Source: Candidatus Omnitrophota bacterium | Lineage (GTDB): Bacteria; Hinthialibacterota; Hinthialibacteria; OLB16 | Assembly (NCBI GenBank): GCA_020632575.1 | Contig: JACKFH010000020.1 | Span: 1 to 64,000, forward strand | DNA length: 64,000 nt | Reading direction: 5' to 3' | Shown here: in pieces, positions 40,805 through 49,415 of the stretch | How positions within the stretch are numbered: position 1 is the stretch's first letter | Layout: every line of letters starts with the position of its first letter | Notes under the pieces: model-generated | Database searches by the model: none | What the model was told of the DNA's origin: nothing | Seen by the model: the letters and a program-made list of their open reading frames with translations, nothing else | Program-made: the position numbers and the translations under genes

Positions 40805-42607
40805 CTACCCCTCTTTCTTCGTGCTGTCGGGAAAGCTGAGTAACGCCAGTTGCCCCGCTGGTATGTTCAACCGAACTTCACTTGGACCGCTGTTCAAGAT
40901 GTATTCGCTTCCGTAAATTGGTTCAAGACCATGACAGTCCCCTGAAACGACAACCTCTTGCGTGGCCGAGGAATCTGCAATTTCTCCGTTTTCGACGGTC
41001 TTTGAGATCCCTAGGTTATTGAATACACCCACCAAGCAACGCTCATCGCCTCGCGACTGAATGCACCCCACTCGTCCGGTGACCAAAAAGGGGAGTCTGG
41101 TTTGAAGTCGCGAAATACATTCGGCCACAAATTCTGGCGTATCTTCAAAAACAAGCCCCCGATCTTTTGTCAAACCAGACTCCGCGGCCTGCTTCTGGTC
41201 AAAGTAAATGAGGAGTGGATACCTCTTCAGCAGCGCATCCGGAGCATCCGCCGACAGCACATCAAAACATCCTATCCACGGGGACGGCGTCAGGTTTCTC
41301 GAGTCTTCTCCCGGAATTCTTGGCTGCGGTGCATAGAAACTCCGCGCAAAAGATCGCAACCGGATATGAAACAAATCCGGCGGAGCCAATCGCCACACAT
41401 TGTCAGTAGCACCCGCCACATAGCGAATATCAATTCCAAATGCATCGGGTGGCATTACCAGAGCGGCAGGCGTAATGGGGGTTGGGCGGGGGAAGCGCCG
41501 ATTGACTGTCACAAACTCCTTGACAATGGCCCCGTACTCCGTCAAGGGATAGTCGTCCCAATTGCTGAAGCAGCACTCAGCGCCCCATTCTTCAGCGAAA
41601 AACGCGGCCCCGCTCAGCCAACTGAAATAGAGCAAGCGGCGTTGCAGCGATCGACTGCTTCCGAATTTTGGCCCGAGATTGAATCCACTGAGCTGTGTCA
41701 AATCAGGAGTGCCGGGAGCCCACGGAGAGAAAGACAGCGCACAATACCCTCCCATCGGCGAACCGCCCCAAGGCTCGTAGTATGCTCCGAACGGTTTCCC
41801 GTATTCTCTTGCCGCGCCTCGCGCAAACGCTATTTGTAGTGCCGTCAACGGCACTTGGTTCCCGATCTCCGGCATGACATTTTTTGCGCCCAACCGGAGT
41901 GCAGCATGATGAAGCTGGCCGAAGCCTGTTACCGAAAGGATTTGCCCCGACGCCAATGTTACATACTTTTGGAAATACTGCTCAAGGTATCGCTCAACAT
42001 CATCGAGGCTCTCCAATTCCCTGAAGATGTCACGATAGGTGTTGAAGTCACCCGCTGAAAAGAATGGTCGATCAATACGACCCTCGAATCTTGCAAAGTG
42101 GGCTGCGTCGAAAGGCTCGTCATTGCTAAGAATAAGTTCGTGAACTCGCTCATAATCATGAATGGGCGAATTCCCCCATTCATGAACCTGAAAGCCGAGG
42201 AAGTTTGGGTCATTCTTCAGCGAGGTTGCGATCTGGGCCAGCCCATCCAACGACTGGTAAGGCATGCCACCACAAACCCGGTCGAAATAATAGAGCTGCC
42301 CTGATTCTCTTGCCTCGGCCAGCAAAGGAGAACCTGACCATTGGTCGCCGAAATGGTGCTTTATGGAGCCCGTGTTATGAAGGCGGTAGCCCGTCCCTTC
42401 GAGCAATCCATGTTGACGTAGACCTTCTCGAAACCTGGGTTCTGCATGTCGAAGGAAAACCATGGGCCTATCCTGGCTCTCCAGAGCAAGTTTCGATCGA
42501 GAGCCTGCAGTCTCCGACTCGCTCCGAGCAAGTCCATCGAGTGAGCATGCCACAGAACCCAGTGCTAAGGCGCGCCCGGAAGCCTCGAGAAATTCTCGTC
42601 TCTTCAT
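40805..42607 (-). CDS. Tat-exported putative glycoside hydrolase (TIM-barrel-like)
   Basis: The 600-residue protein has a twin-arginine-type leader (MKRREFLEASGRALALGSVAC) that could alternatively be a lipoprotein signal at Cys21. The body has regular alternating strands and helices with GFQVHEWGNS, AYYEPWGGSP and a GAAFFAEEWGAE strand. This looks like a TIM-barrel glycosidase of the GH clan A type with acidic residues at strand ends. A C-terminal beta domain ends in SEVRLNIPAGQLALLSFP. I do not recognise a specific family. It stands alone between two integrase fragments, so it may have arrived as cargo. The start ATG at 42607 fits the leader. Confidence 0.65.
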   Translation of the reverse strand: MKRREFLEASGRALALGSVACSLDGLARSESETAGSRSKLALESQDRPMVFLRHAEPRFREGLRQHGLLEGTGYRLHNTGSIKHHFGDQWSGSPLLAEARESGQLYYFDRVCGGMPYQSLDGLAQIATSLKNDPNFLGFQVHEWGNSPIHDYERVHELILSNDEPFDAAHFARFEGRIDRPFFSAGDFNTYRDIFRELESLDDVERYLEQYFQKYVTLASGQILSVTGFGQLHHAALRLGAKNVMPEIGNQVPLTALQIAFARGAAREYGKPFGAYYEPWGGSPMGGYCALSFSPWAPGTPDLTQLSGFNLGPKFGSSRSLQRRLLYFSWLSGAAFFAEEWGAECCFSNWDDYPLTEYGAIVKEFVTVNRRFPRPTPITPAALVMPPDAFGIDIRYVAGATDNVWRLAPPDLFHIRLRSFARSFYAPQPRIPGEDSRNLTPSPWIGCFDVLSADAPDALLKRYPLLIYFDQKQAAESGLTKDRGLVFEDTPEFVAECISRLQTRLPFLVTGRVGCIQSRGDERCLVGVFNNLGISKTVENGEIADSSATQEVVVSGDCHGLEPIYGSEYILNSGPSEVRLNIPAGQLALLSFPDSTKKEG

Positions 42608-42676
42608 TGTTGAATCTCCTCCAGTTCTCTCCAGACTTCCCGCCCGAGTTTGTAGGCTACCGCCCCGGCATCTCCT

Positions 42677-42990
42677 TCACTCAGGTGCGCCCAGCATGAG
42701 CACCCAGCCATTACCGTTACCCACATGTCCCGGAGGGTCGAATTCCCCTACTACGGGAGCGCGGCCGCTGGGAATGTTGTCCACGAAAGGCTTCATTTCA
42801 TCATGGTCTGCATCTTTGACGTGCCACTTGCCGTTGCGAGGGTTGAACCAGTACGCATTCATCAGCTTTCGAGAGGTGGTCCATGTTGACGCGAATTGTG
42901 CGACCATTCGCGCTGTAAATCATCGCATAGCCCTGTTGTTCCCGAAAACTCATCTGCGCGGAGATCGGGGCCTAAGGCACACCTTTTTAT
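42677..42990 (-). pseudogene. C-terminal remnant of an apiosidase-like (DUF4038-type) glycosidase
   Basis: One frame reads GYAMIYSANGRTIRVNMDHL and, after an indel near 42865, another reads NAYWFNPRNGKWHV and later GEFDPPGHVGNGNGWVLMLG. This is the C-terminal beta domain of DUF4038/GH140-like hydrolases. The catalytic part is not present upstream. It is a degraded fragment on the minus strand directly upstream of the putative glycosidase. Confidence 0.55.
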
Positions 42991-43430
42991 CATTGGATAA
43001 AACTCTTCGGGAGATAGGGGAAGGGCAATGGATCGACCCACCTTTAATTCCATGGTTGTTTGCTCCTTGCGGCATGGCACGCCACCAAGTGCTGCCATGC
43101 TTCCTCATTTTCCACCAACATGCAATTTGCGGACACCCAAATAGTAAGCATGGGATTCTCCAACACCGACCGATTGCGCTCTTGATTAGCGATACTCATT
43201 CCTTTGTTCGCTAATGCCGAAACCCTTTCCTAAACATCGGAAGGGGTCAACCTATGAAGACCATACCTCAGGATACATTTCTGAATACTGTTGAATTGAA
43301 AGGTCTTTTGAAGGAGAAAATCAAACTTGAAAGACTTGTCCGAGATTTTGGACTGAGCGGATTGGCAAAGGGCTATTGGTCGAATGCCGTGATAGTGGCG
43401 TTGGATCGGGCCTGTGGTATCCTTCCTACC
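42991..43430. other. gene-poor stretch before integrase copy 2
   Basis: I find no recognisable gene. An open frame starting at ATG 43254 on the plus strand (GGAAGGGG about 10 bases upstream) encodes VELKGLLKEKIKLERLV-type sequence. It runs out of the unique region into the integrase repeat, so it is at best a fragment. Confidence 0.4.
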
Positions 43431-43810
43431 GAACGTGGCCAGGGAGCCTCCGAAAATCAGGAGGTATCTCATGGGAAGATCTGTGACAAAAAGGGTAAGA
43501 ATCAGAATCGGCGATTATTGGGTCACTCAGCGGAAGCGCAATTATTCAGTCCGAGGAGCGACTCCTGAAACCATTGGCCGCAAGTTTTTCCCTCTGGGAA
43601 ATGGAGTCCGGTCGGTGGAGAGCCAACTTGAACGACTCGACCGGAAGGCATCGCAAGAAGTTCAAGGCGGGGTCTTTGGTCGAGGCGGTTGAGAAGGCGG
43701 CTCACCATTTCTTCGGAAGCAAAGGCATCAATCCGGCATCGCATATTACGATTTCGGATTGCTTTCTCGAATGGCGGAAACGGTTATCCTGTCGCGAAGC
43801 CACCATCAAG
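43431..43810 (+). pseudogene. decayed integrase-like gene, copy 2
   Basis: These 380 bases are a diverged direct repeat of 40156-40534. The start region (MGRSVTKRVRIRIGDYWVTQ, from 43470) is intact here, but the frame changes near 43585 to the one encoding GRWRANLNDSTGRHRKKFKA. The reading then ends abruptly at ATCAAG (43810), where the IS5-like remnant begins. Copies 1 and 2 therefore carry different inactivating changes. Confidence 0.7.
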
Positions 43811-44040
43811 AGGCTATCTCAAAACCTGACCCGAAGGAATCGACGGTGCCAGATCAACGCCGATGCGAGTGGGATCAAACCGAATAAATTTCTTCAGTTT
43901 TTGTCATATCGAACGAGGATGGCCCGACACTTTTGAAGCCAGGAAATAGTTCGTTCCACCACCCGGGTTTGATCTCCACGGGAATGAATGGAGACCGCGA
44001 ATCGACCTCCCTCTCTGCGCGCAACCGGCGATCCCAATTA
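43811..44040 (-). pseudogene. C-terminal remnant of an IS5-family transposase
   Basis: On the minus strand one frame reads TRVVERTISWLQKCRAILVR then YDKN, a stop, and RNLFGLIPLASALIWHRRF. This is the characteristic C-terminus of IS5/DDE transposases (VVERT...W...R...RY). An in-frame stop and the absence of the DDE core show it is dead. Its end at 43811 (AGGCTATCTCAAAACC on the plus strand) looks like the IS terminus and interrupts integrase copy 2. Confidence 0.65.
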
Positions 44041-44230
44041 CAGAAAGTCAAATACCGGACTTCCATTTTCGTGCTTTGATTTGACATGGAAAGTCCACCT
44101 CCGGGGCAAATCATCGCAAAGACGGTAGTCACACTTGGAGGTGGGGTTTACAGGAAGGTTACCGAGAGCACCCCTTCCCCGGCTTCGAATCCCGCCCCCG
44201 CTAGAAACGCGGGATAGGGTCCTTGCTTTT

Positions 44231-45865
44231 TTACGCCGGACGCTCGAGCCGCTGTCCCAGCGCGAGCAGTTTTTCGCGCAACTTGCTGTACGCAACGTCT
44301 TGTACGCTCATGCTCTCTCGCGCTGCAATGGCCGCCGCCGCGCCCGCAGATTCGCCGAGAATCATCCAGACCGGCTCCATGCGCAGGGAAGTCATCGCGA
44401 TATGGCTTGCGGAGCAGCAGACCGGCACAAGCAGGTTTTCGCATTGACTGCGCCGAGGGGTGATGGCGTCGTAGGGTATCTTGTAGATGCCTCTGAGCTT
44501 CTCGTCCAGATAGAGAATGGAAAACTCGCCGCCGCTCAAGGCCACCTTGCCGTCGACGGCGATGGTCGCGTAGGGCCAGTCGTCTACGCCGTACGAAGCC
44601 AGGCCGATTGAGCGCTCGGGGTCGGTTTTGCCTTCGAGGTCCGTCTGCGTAATAACATAGTCGGAAACCATGCGCCGCGCCTCGCGCACATACAGCTGAT
44701 GCGGCCAGCCCTGTGTATCGTCGAAGATGCCGCGCTGAAACGACGCGCGCAAAGCCAGTTCTTTCAACGTTTCAGGCACGACTGAATCGGTTCGCAGGAA
44801 ATGGGTGAGGTCCCGGAAGAAGTCCTGGTGAAACTTCCAGATTCGCGCCCGTGTTTCCCAATTTCCGTCGGGGTACTCGGCGTTGCTTCCGAAAACCGTC
44901 GTCGTCAGCAAGGCCCGAAAGGTGTTTCCCTGCCCCTCCTTGTAGACGTGGCCGTTGCCCTCGACAATTTCGCCGAGGCGCGGCATCTTGCGCGAGCGCT
45001 GCAGATCGATGCCCTGCGCGAGACCCCTGCGATAGACCTCAAACTGAGAAGGGTCATAGGTCCCCGTGGGTTCGATAGGGAAGCCCGTGCCTGAGAGGTC
45101 GAGTTTGTAGCGAAAGCAGTAGCCCATGCTGAGTTTGTCGGCGGCGCCAAGCGGCGGCATTTCGCGGTCCTGAATACAGGGCAGCAGGCCGCTCGCGGGC
45201 TCGCCTGGCCGCACGTAGGGGTCGATGTCGTATACCCACAGATTTGGACGCACGCCCGACAGGGATTCGCCGTATTGCTCAACCGACTCGCGCCCGTATG
45301 TGTATTCGACCCCGCTCTTCGCCATAAGGTCGCCTTCGTAGGAGCAGTCGATGAAGACGGCCGCCTCCACCACAACGGATTCGCGTTCTTTCGGCTGCGG
45401 CGAGGGGCAGCCTAACCCATCGGGTGGCGCATAATCGAGCGTGATTTGTGCAATGCGCGAGCCGTCGCGGCGAACGGAATTGAGACGGTGTTCGAAGACA
45501 ACCTCTATGCCGTGCTCCCCGACAAGCGCCTGAAATGCGTCGCGGTACTGAGCGTTGTCGTAGCGATGCTCAAGAATTGTGCGCGCCGTGCCCCCGACAG
45601 CCTCCTCGCGGCCCCAGTCGATGCGGCTGATGCCGCCTCCAGTCATGCCGCCGAGCCAGCGGCTGGGCTCTACAACGATGACCGCACATCCTTCGCGCGA
45701 AGCCGCGACCGCCGCCATGATCCCGCTTGCCGTCGCGCCGTACACGCACACGTCAGCTGTTTTCAGTGGCGAAGGCTCTTTCGCGGCTGTAATTGTGACG
45801 CCCGCCGCGAGTCCCGCACCCAAGGCAACGAATTGCCTTCTTGAGATTGCTGAAAAATTTTGCAT
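44231..45865 (-). CDS. Tat-exported FAD-dependent oxidoreductase
   Basis: The 544-residue protein has a twin-arginine leader (ISRRQFVALGAGLAAG, residues 6-21). A dinucleotide-binding site near the start of the mature chain follows (DVCVYGATASGIMAAVAA), then EPSRWLGGMTGGG and the VFIDCSYEGDLMAKSG motif of the FAD_oxidored (PF12831) family. I chose the ATG at 45865, with GGAGG 9 bases upstream; the frame is open to 46072. Members of this family oxidise sugars or other small molecules in carbohydrate-degrading bacteria; the substrate here is unknown. The base composition is visibly GC-richer than the neighbours (many GCG/CGC codons), a sign of recent acquisition. Confidence 0.85.
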   Translation of the reverse strand: MQNFSAISRRQFVALGAGLAAGVTITAAKEPSPLKTADVCVYGATASGIMAAVAASREGCAVIVVEPSRWLGGMTGGGISRIDWGREEAVGGTARTILEHRYDNAQYRDAFQALVGEHGIEVVFEHRLNSVRRDGSRIAQITLDYAPPDGLGCPSPQPKERESVVVEAAVFIDCSYEGDLMAKSGVEYTYGRESVEQYGESLSGVRPNLWVYDIDPYVRPGEPASGLLPCIQDREMPPLGAADKLSMGYCFRYKLDLSGTGFPIEPTGTYDPSQFEVYRRGLAQGIDLQRSRKMPRLGEIVEGNGHVYKEGQGNTFRALLTTTVFGSNAEYPDGNWETRARIWKFHQDFFRDLTHFLRTDSVVPETLKELALRASFQRGIFDDTQGWPHQLYVREARRMVSDYVITQTDLEGKTDPERSIGLASYGVDDWPYATIAVDGKVALSGGEFSILYLDEKLRGIYKIPYDAITPRRSQCENLLVPVCCSASHIAMTSLRMEPVWMILGESAGAAAAIAARESMSVQDVAYSKLREKLLALGQRLERPA

Positions 45866-46028
45866 AGGGTTTGACCTCCGGTTCGCACGGCCAGTCGACG
45901 ATATGCCCCAACTCCGAATCTGTAAATAGCGGCCAAAAAGTGAGGCGGGTGGCAGTGTAGAAGTGGAGCACCCGCGGGAGTGGGGTCCGCGTCCTAGGGT
46001 GGTTTGGTCAAGGCGTAGGGTTAGCAGA

Positions 46029-46149
46029 CCGTTGAAAAACACCTCGGACGATCTATTTTCGTAGCCCGTCAACTCACTTGCCGGGATGCGGGGAGCCTAT
46101 CGGTCTATTCACACGGCAAATGAGTTGCCGGGCTACAGTTTTTCAACGG
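46029..46149. repeat. 121-base palindromic element (MITE-like)
   Basis: CCGTTGAAAAAC (46029-46040) and GTTTTTCAACGG (46138-46149) are exact inverted arms. Inside them a 23-base arm beginning GTAGCCCG at 46061 pairs with one ending CGGGCTAC at 46136, with two mismatches. The element can fold as a long hairpin and has no coding potential. Similar GTTGAAAAAC-ended elements are common near IS remnants. Confidence 0.7.
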
Positions 46150-46531
46150 GCTCTAAGGAAATTCAGCCAATGCTCACAGCCTTGTGAGACGGGCCGTCGA
46201 AGGCCAATTGTTGGCTTGATTCTCGATCGTTAATTGGCGCCATTCACTACACCGTTTGTGGTTGACCGATGAGGGCTATGAACGTCTACCCGGAGTATCC
46301 ACGATCGAAACATCACAAGCCGGTCTCCCCCTTGCATAATCGCCAAGTTCAATCGACGTTTCAAAGGGAGGAAATGGACCCCGGTCACTGGGGCAGGTTG
46401 AATCTCAGTTTCATAGCGGCTGTTCGGAATGCTCATTCGTTCTTTTTGGGCACGGCCAAATAACCGTCTCCAGCCAAGTGGCAGAACGTTTTATTCTTGG
46501 CGTCGTGAGCAATCAACGCCGCCTCGGTGAG
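46150..46531. other. intergenic region, nothing recognised
   Basis: Between the palindromic element and the GH42/GH14-like gene I find no gene, operator or RNA. Short open frames on both strands have no family features. Confidence 0.4.
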
Positions 46532-48907
46532 TTACTCCGTAAAAAGGGGCAACGCCAGAACTTTGATGGAAAAGGGAGGAAGAACCTCACTTGACTCTTC
46601 CTTCAGTAGGATCCGCGCGGATTCATCTGAGTAATTGAGAGCGAGCACCTGGCCATCCTCCAGGATACTGAAGAATACTCTGGGAGGATGCTGGATCTTC
46701 ATCGCCTGTTTTGTCCAAGGGTGCAATTGGGGAACTTCCTTAAGGACTCCTTCGATGAAATCTCCGTAAAGTGAAATAGGCTCCATGTCTCCCGGAAAAC
46801 GGAAGAACGAACCGTCCCCCGTGTCCCCTCGCTCCCACGACAAGAAGACCGAGGTGTCCCCTTCCACGGTTTCATAGGGACCCCGGGGATAGGATGGGAA
46901 AATAACCGTACCACCAGCTCGCAGCCATCTGTCGACAATTTGTTCGACATCAGATGGAATGACTTTTCCCCAGCAAAACACAAGGACGGAATAACGATCC
47001 AGGAAACCCTCGCGTATCAAACGTTCGTCCAGGTAATCCACATCCACCCGGCGCCTCACTTCCGCGGCACGGGAATTGAAACCCCAGGCGTACAAATGAC
47101 GGAACGTCCCATCATCAAGTTGATTCATCGTTTCCGGATAGTAGACCGCGACATCGATGACCGGAGACTGGCGTAGATCCAAGAGGTGATAATACCGAAG
47201 CCAATTCTCCACCGCGTAATCGTCGTTGAAAAGGACGCTATGGCGCGTGTAAAGGTTGGAGCCATTCGTGCTTGCGGTGCTGAAGAAACGGGCAACCACT
47301 CCGCGTGCGCTGTGGAATCCTGCTGGTTCATATCCAAGACCGATCCCGTAGAGCCGTGCAGCGGTGGCGGCAAGACGCGTGGCATAAACGTTTTGTTCAA
47401 AACTGTCTGTTTCGTTGGTGAGGCGAATCCCACCAGAAATTCCTTTCATGGACTTTGCCTGAGCAGTGAAATCGGTCCCGGCTTCCCGATATCCCCATCC
47501 CCCGGAAGACTGGTAAATTTGTGTTTTTGGCATCGCCTTACGAGCTTCTTGGGCCCAAAAGTCGCACCATTTGGTCATGGAATCCGTGTACCATTCCGTC
47601 ATGTCCAATCTGCCACGAGAGGTGCGATAGGTTTCCGGAAGCTGGGGCTTAATCTCTTGAAAGGAAACGAAATTTGTCTCCCACGCCTGATTCAAGGTCT
47701 GGATCGATCCATGCCGCTCGTTCAGGAATTCCTGGAATTCTTCCTGTGCGTAGGCGTCTCCGGCCCACCAGCCGATGTGGGCGTGCATCGATATTCCTTG
47801 ATGCCCGAGCGATTTTCCGGCTCCCGCCGGATATTGAGCCTCCCCGAAATTCCCGCTCGGACCCAATCGAACGGCTTCAAGAACGCCCATCGGCTCGTAG
47901 TGTTCACCGAAGGCTTTCAAGACCCGAGTGACATGATCCCGATTCCGGGAGTTCCAAATGCTCGGGACCTGATTTGATTCGCCATGCTCGAGACAGGTGA
48001 AACCGAGATTCGATGCGTCTTCAAAATACCAGCCGGGCAGAGCGAAGGCGGAAGTGATAACCAAGTTCGGATACCACTTGAGACCATATTCTTGGATCGC
48101 TTCGACTATTTGGTCGTAATGGGAGAAATCGAAATGGCCGGGACCTGGTTCCAGCATGTCCCATCGAACAAAACACTCAATGGAAGTGAAGCCGAGCACC
48201 TTGGCCAGAGGCGCGTATTCACGGATGTTATCCAATGAGTTTGAAAGAGATGGCGGATTCCCTACGTCCTCGATGCCCACGGTGCATGTTATTTCCATGG
48301 GCCGTTCCAGCTTCACGATCGGGGTCACTTCTATCGGTACTGCGGCGGCCAATTCTTCCCACTCCAAATCTTGCGTTACCGTAAGCAGACGCATCGATTT
48401 CAAGTATTGGAGACCCACGATTTTCAGATGGGGGTTCCTGGCATTTTGCCAATCTACACTGGGAATCTCAAACTCGAATAGGGCACGGCGCACCTTTCGC
48501 GTGTTAAGCCTTGTAAATGAAACGCTACGGGAAGGCCTCATCCACTCCCCCGTAAACCGGTCATCCCGGAGCAACATCGGCTGAATCACCCCGGCTCCCT
48601 CATCGAAGAACTCGATTTCCAAAACCAGTCTCTCCTCTTCTTGAGACAGAGGGTTCTTCAAGCGAAAAAGCCATTCGACTTTCTTGTAGGGATCGTTACC
48701 CCGTTCAATTTCGATTGCGGGTTCGCCATTTCTGACCACTTCCCGGACCATGTCCGGATTAAGGAGTTCAACTACCCCAGAGGGCCGACCATGCCCAAAT
48801 TCAATCAACAGGTTTCCCTTTTCCTCTTCCAGGGAATATCCAGGCGATAAAGCGCTAAACAAAAAGAGAAAGCCGAGCATCGAACCTCCGCTCACTTCAA
48901 ACGGCAT
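46532..48907 (-). CDS. secreted glycoside hydrolase, GH42/GH14-like
   Basis: The 791-residue protein has a hydrophobic leader (about 9-26) and an N-terminal beta domain (about 30-205). A TIM-barrel like that of GH42 beta-galactosidases and GH14 beta-amylases follows (about 210-600: ECFVRWDMLEPGPGHFDFS, LKWYPNLVITSAFALPGWY). The motif VRLGPSGNFGEAQYP resembles the beta-amylase GPAGELRYPSY, making its Glu a likely acid/base. A trimerisation-like domain (about 600-700) and a C-terminal beta domain end the chain. The ATG at 48907 has AGAGGTG 7 bases upstream. The exact sugar specificity cannot be read. It stands alone, with a decayed WD40 fragment next upstream. Confidence 0.78.
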   Translation of the reverse strand: MPFEVSGGSMLGFLFLFSALSPGYSLEEEKGNLLIEFGHGRPSGVVELLNPDMVREVVRNGEPAIEIERGNDPYKKVEWLFRLKNPLSQEEERLVLEIEFFDEGAGVIQPMLLRDDRFTGEWMRPSRSVSFTRLNTRKVRRALFEFEIPSVDWQNARNPHLKIVGLQYLKSMRLLTVTQDLEWEELAAAVPIEVTPIVKLERPMEITCTVGIEDVGNPPSLSNSLDNIREYAPLAKVLGFTSIECFVRWDMLEPGPGHFDFSHYDQIVEAIQEYGLKWYPNLVITSAFALPGWYFEDASNLGFTCLEHGESNQVPSIWNSRNRDHVTRVLKAFGEHYEPMGVLEAVRLGPSGNFGEAQYPAGAGKSLGHQGISMHAHIGWWAGDAYAQEEFQEFLNERHGSIQTLNQAWETNFVSFQEIKPQLPETYRTSRGRLDMTEWYTDSMTKWCDFWAQEARKAMPKTQIYQSSGGWGYREAGTDFTAQAKSMKGISGGIRLTNETDSFEQNVYATRLAATAARLYGIGLGYEPAGFHSARGVVARFFSTASTNGSNLYTRHSVLFNDDYAVENWLRYYHLLDLRQSPVIDVAVYYPETMNQLDDGTFRHLYAWGFNSRAAEVRRRVDVDYLDERLIREGFLDRYSVLVFCWGKVIPSDVEQIVDRWLRAGGTVIFPSYPRGPYETVEGDTSVFLSWERGDTGDGSFFRFPGDMEPISLYGDFIEGVLKEVPQLHPWTKQAMKIQHPPRVFFSILEDGQVLALNYSDESARILLKEESSEVLPPFSIKVLALPLFTE

Positions 48908-48953
48908 GAAGACACCTCTTGATGATCATGAATGAGTCAGCACCTCATAGATT

Positions 48954-49352
48954 TTAGGTCCGCGCTGCCCCGAATTCTATTCGATCCGATCTGGAAACCG
49001 GGGCGCCCAAGACATGTATTTCACCATCCAGACCACTTGTGGCGATCCTCTTGTTGTCTGGGCCGAAAGGGATATCGCGGACATCACGATCTTGACCCGT
49101 CAGAGTGCCATTCTCGCCGTCAGATGAGCCGTCCAGAACCTTCGCGACATTCCATTCGTTTCCTGGGGCTACGATAGTTCCCGTTGGACCGAAACTGATT
49201 GGGCCAGATCCTACCAAATATTCCAAGTTTCGGATTAGTTTTTCACTACTTGCATCCCATATCGTGGCTTGCTTGTCGGCTCCCGATGCAATTAGGCGTC
49301 CATCCGCGTTGAACGACACGATTTCGACTCCACCGATCCAAGCAGCATCCAC
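48954..49352 (-). pseudogene. WD40-repeat protein fragment
   Basis: The frame of about 132 residues contains WD40-like blades (IVSFNADGRLIASGADKQAT followed by IWDASSEKLI, and IPFGPDNKRIATSGLDGEIHV). There are only two to three blades and no start with a ribosome-binding site. It looks like the decayed end of a longer beta-propeller protein. It is not an extension of the YVTN protein, whose frame ends in its own stop at 49416. Confidence 0.5.
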
Positions 49353-49415
49353 TCCAAATGTATATGAGACCTTTCTGGCTCTCGCGAACCAGGGAATATC
49401 CCATGGGATACAGCC

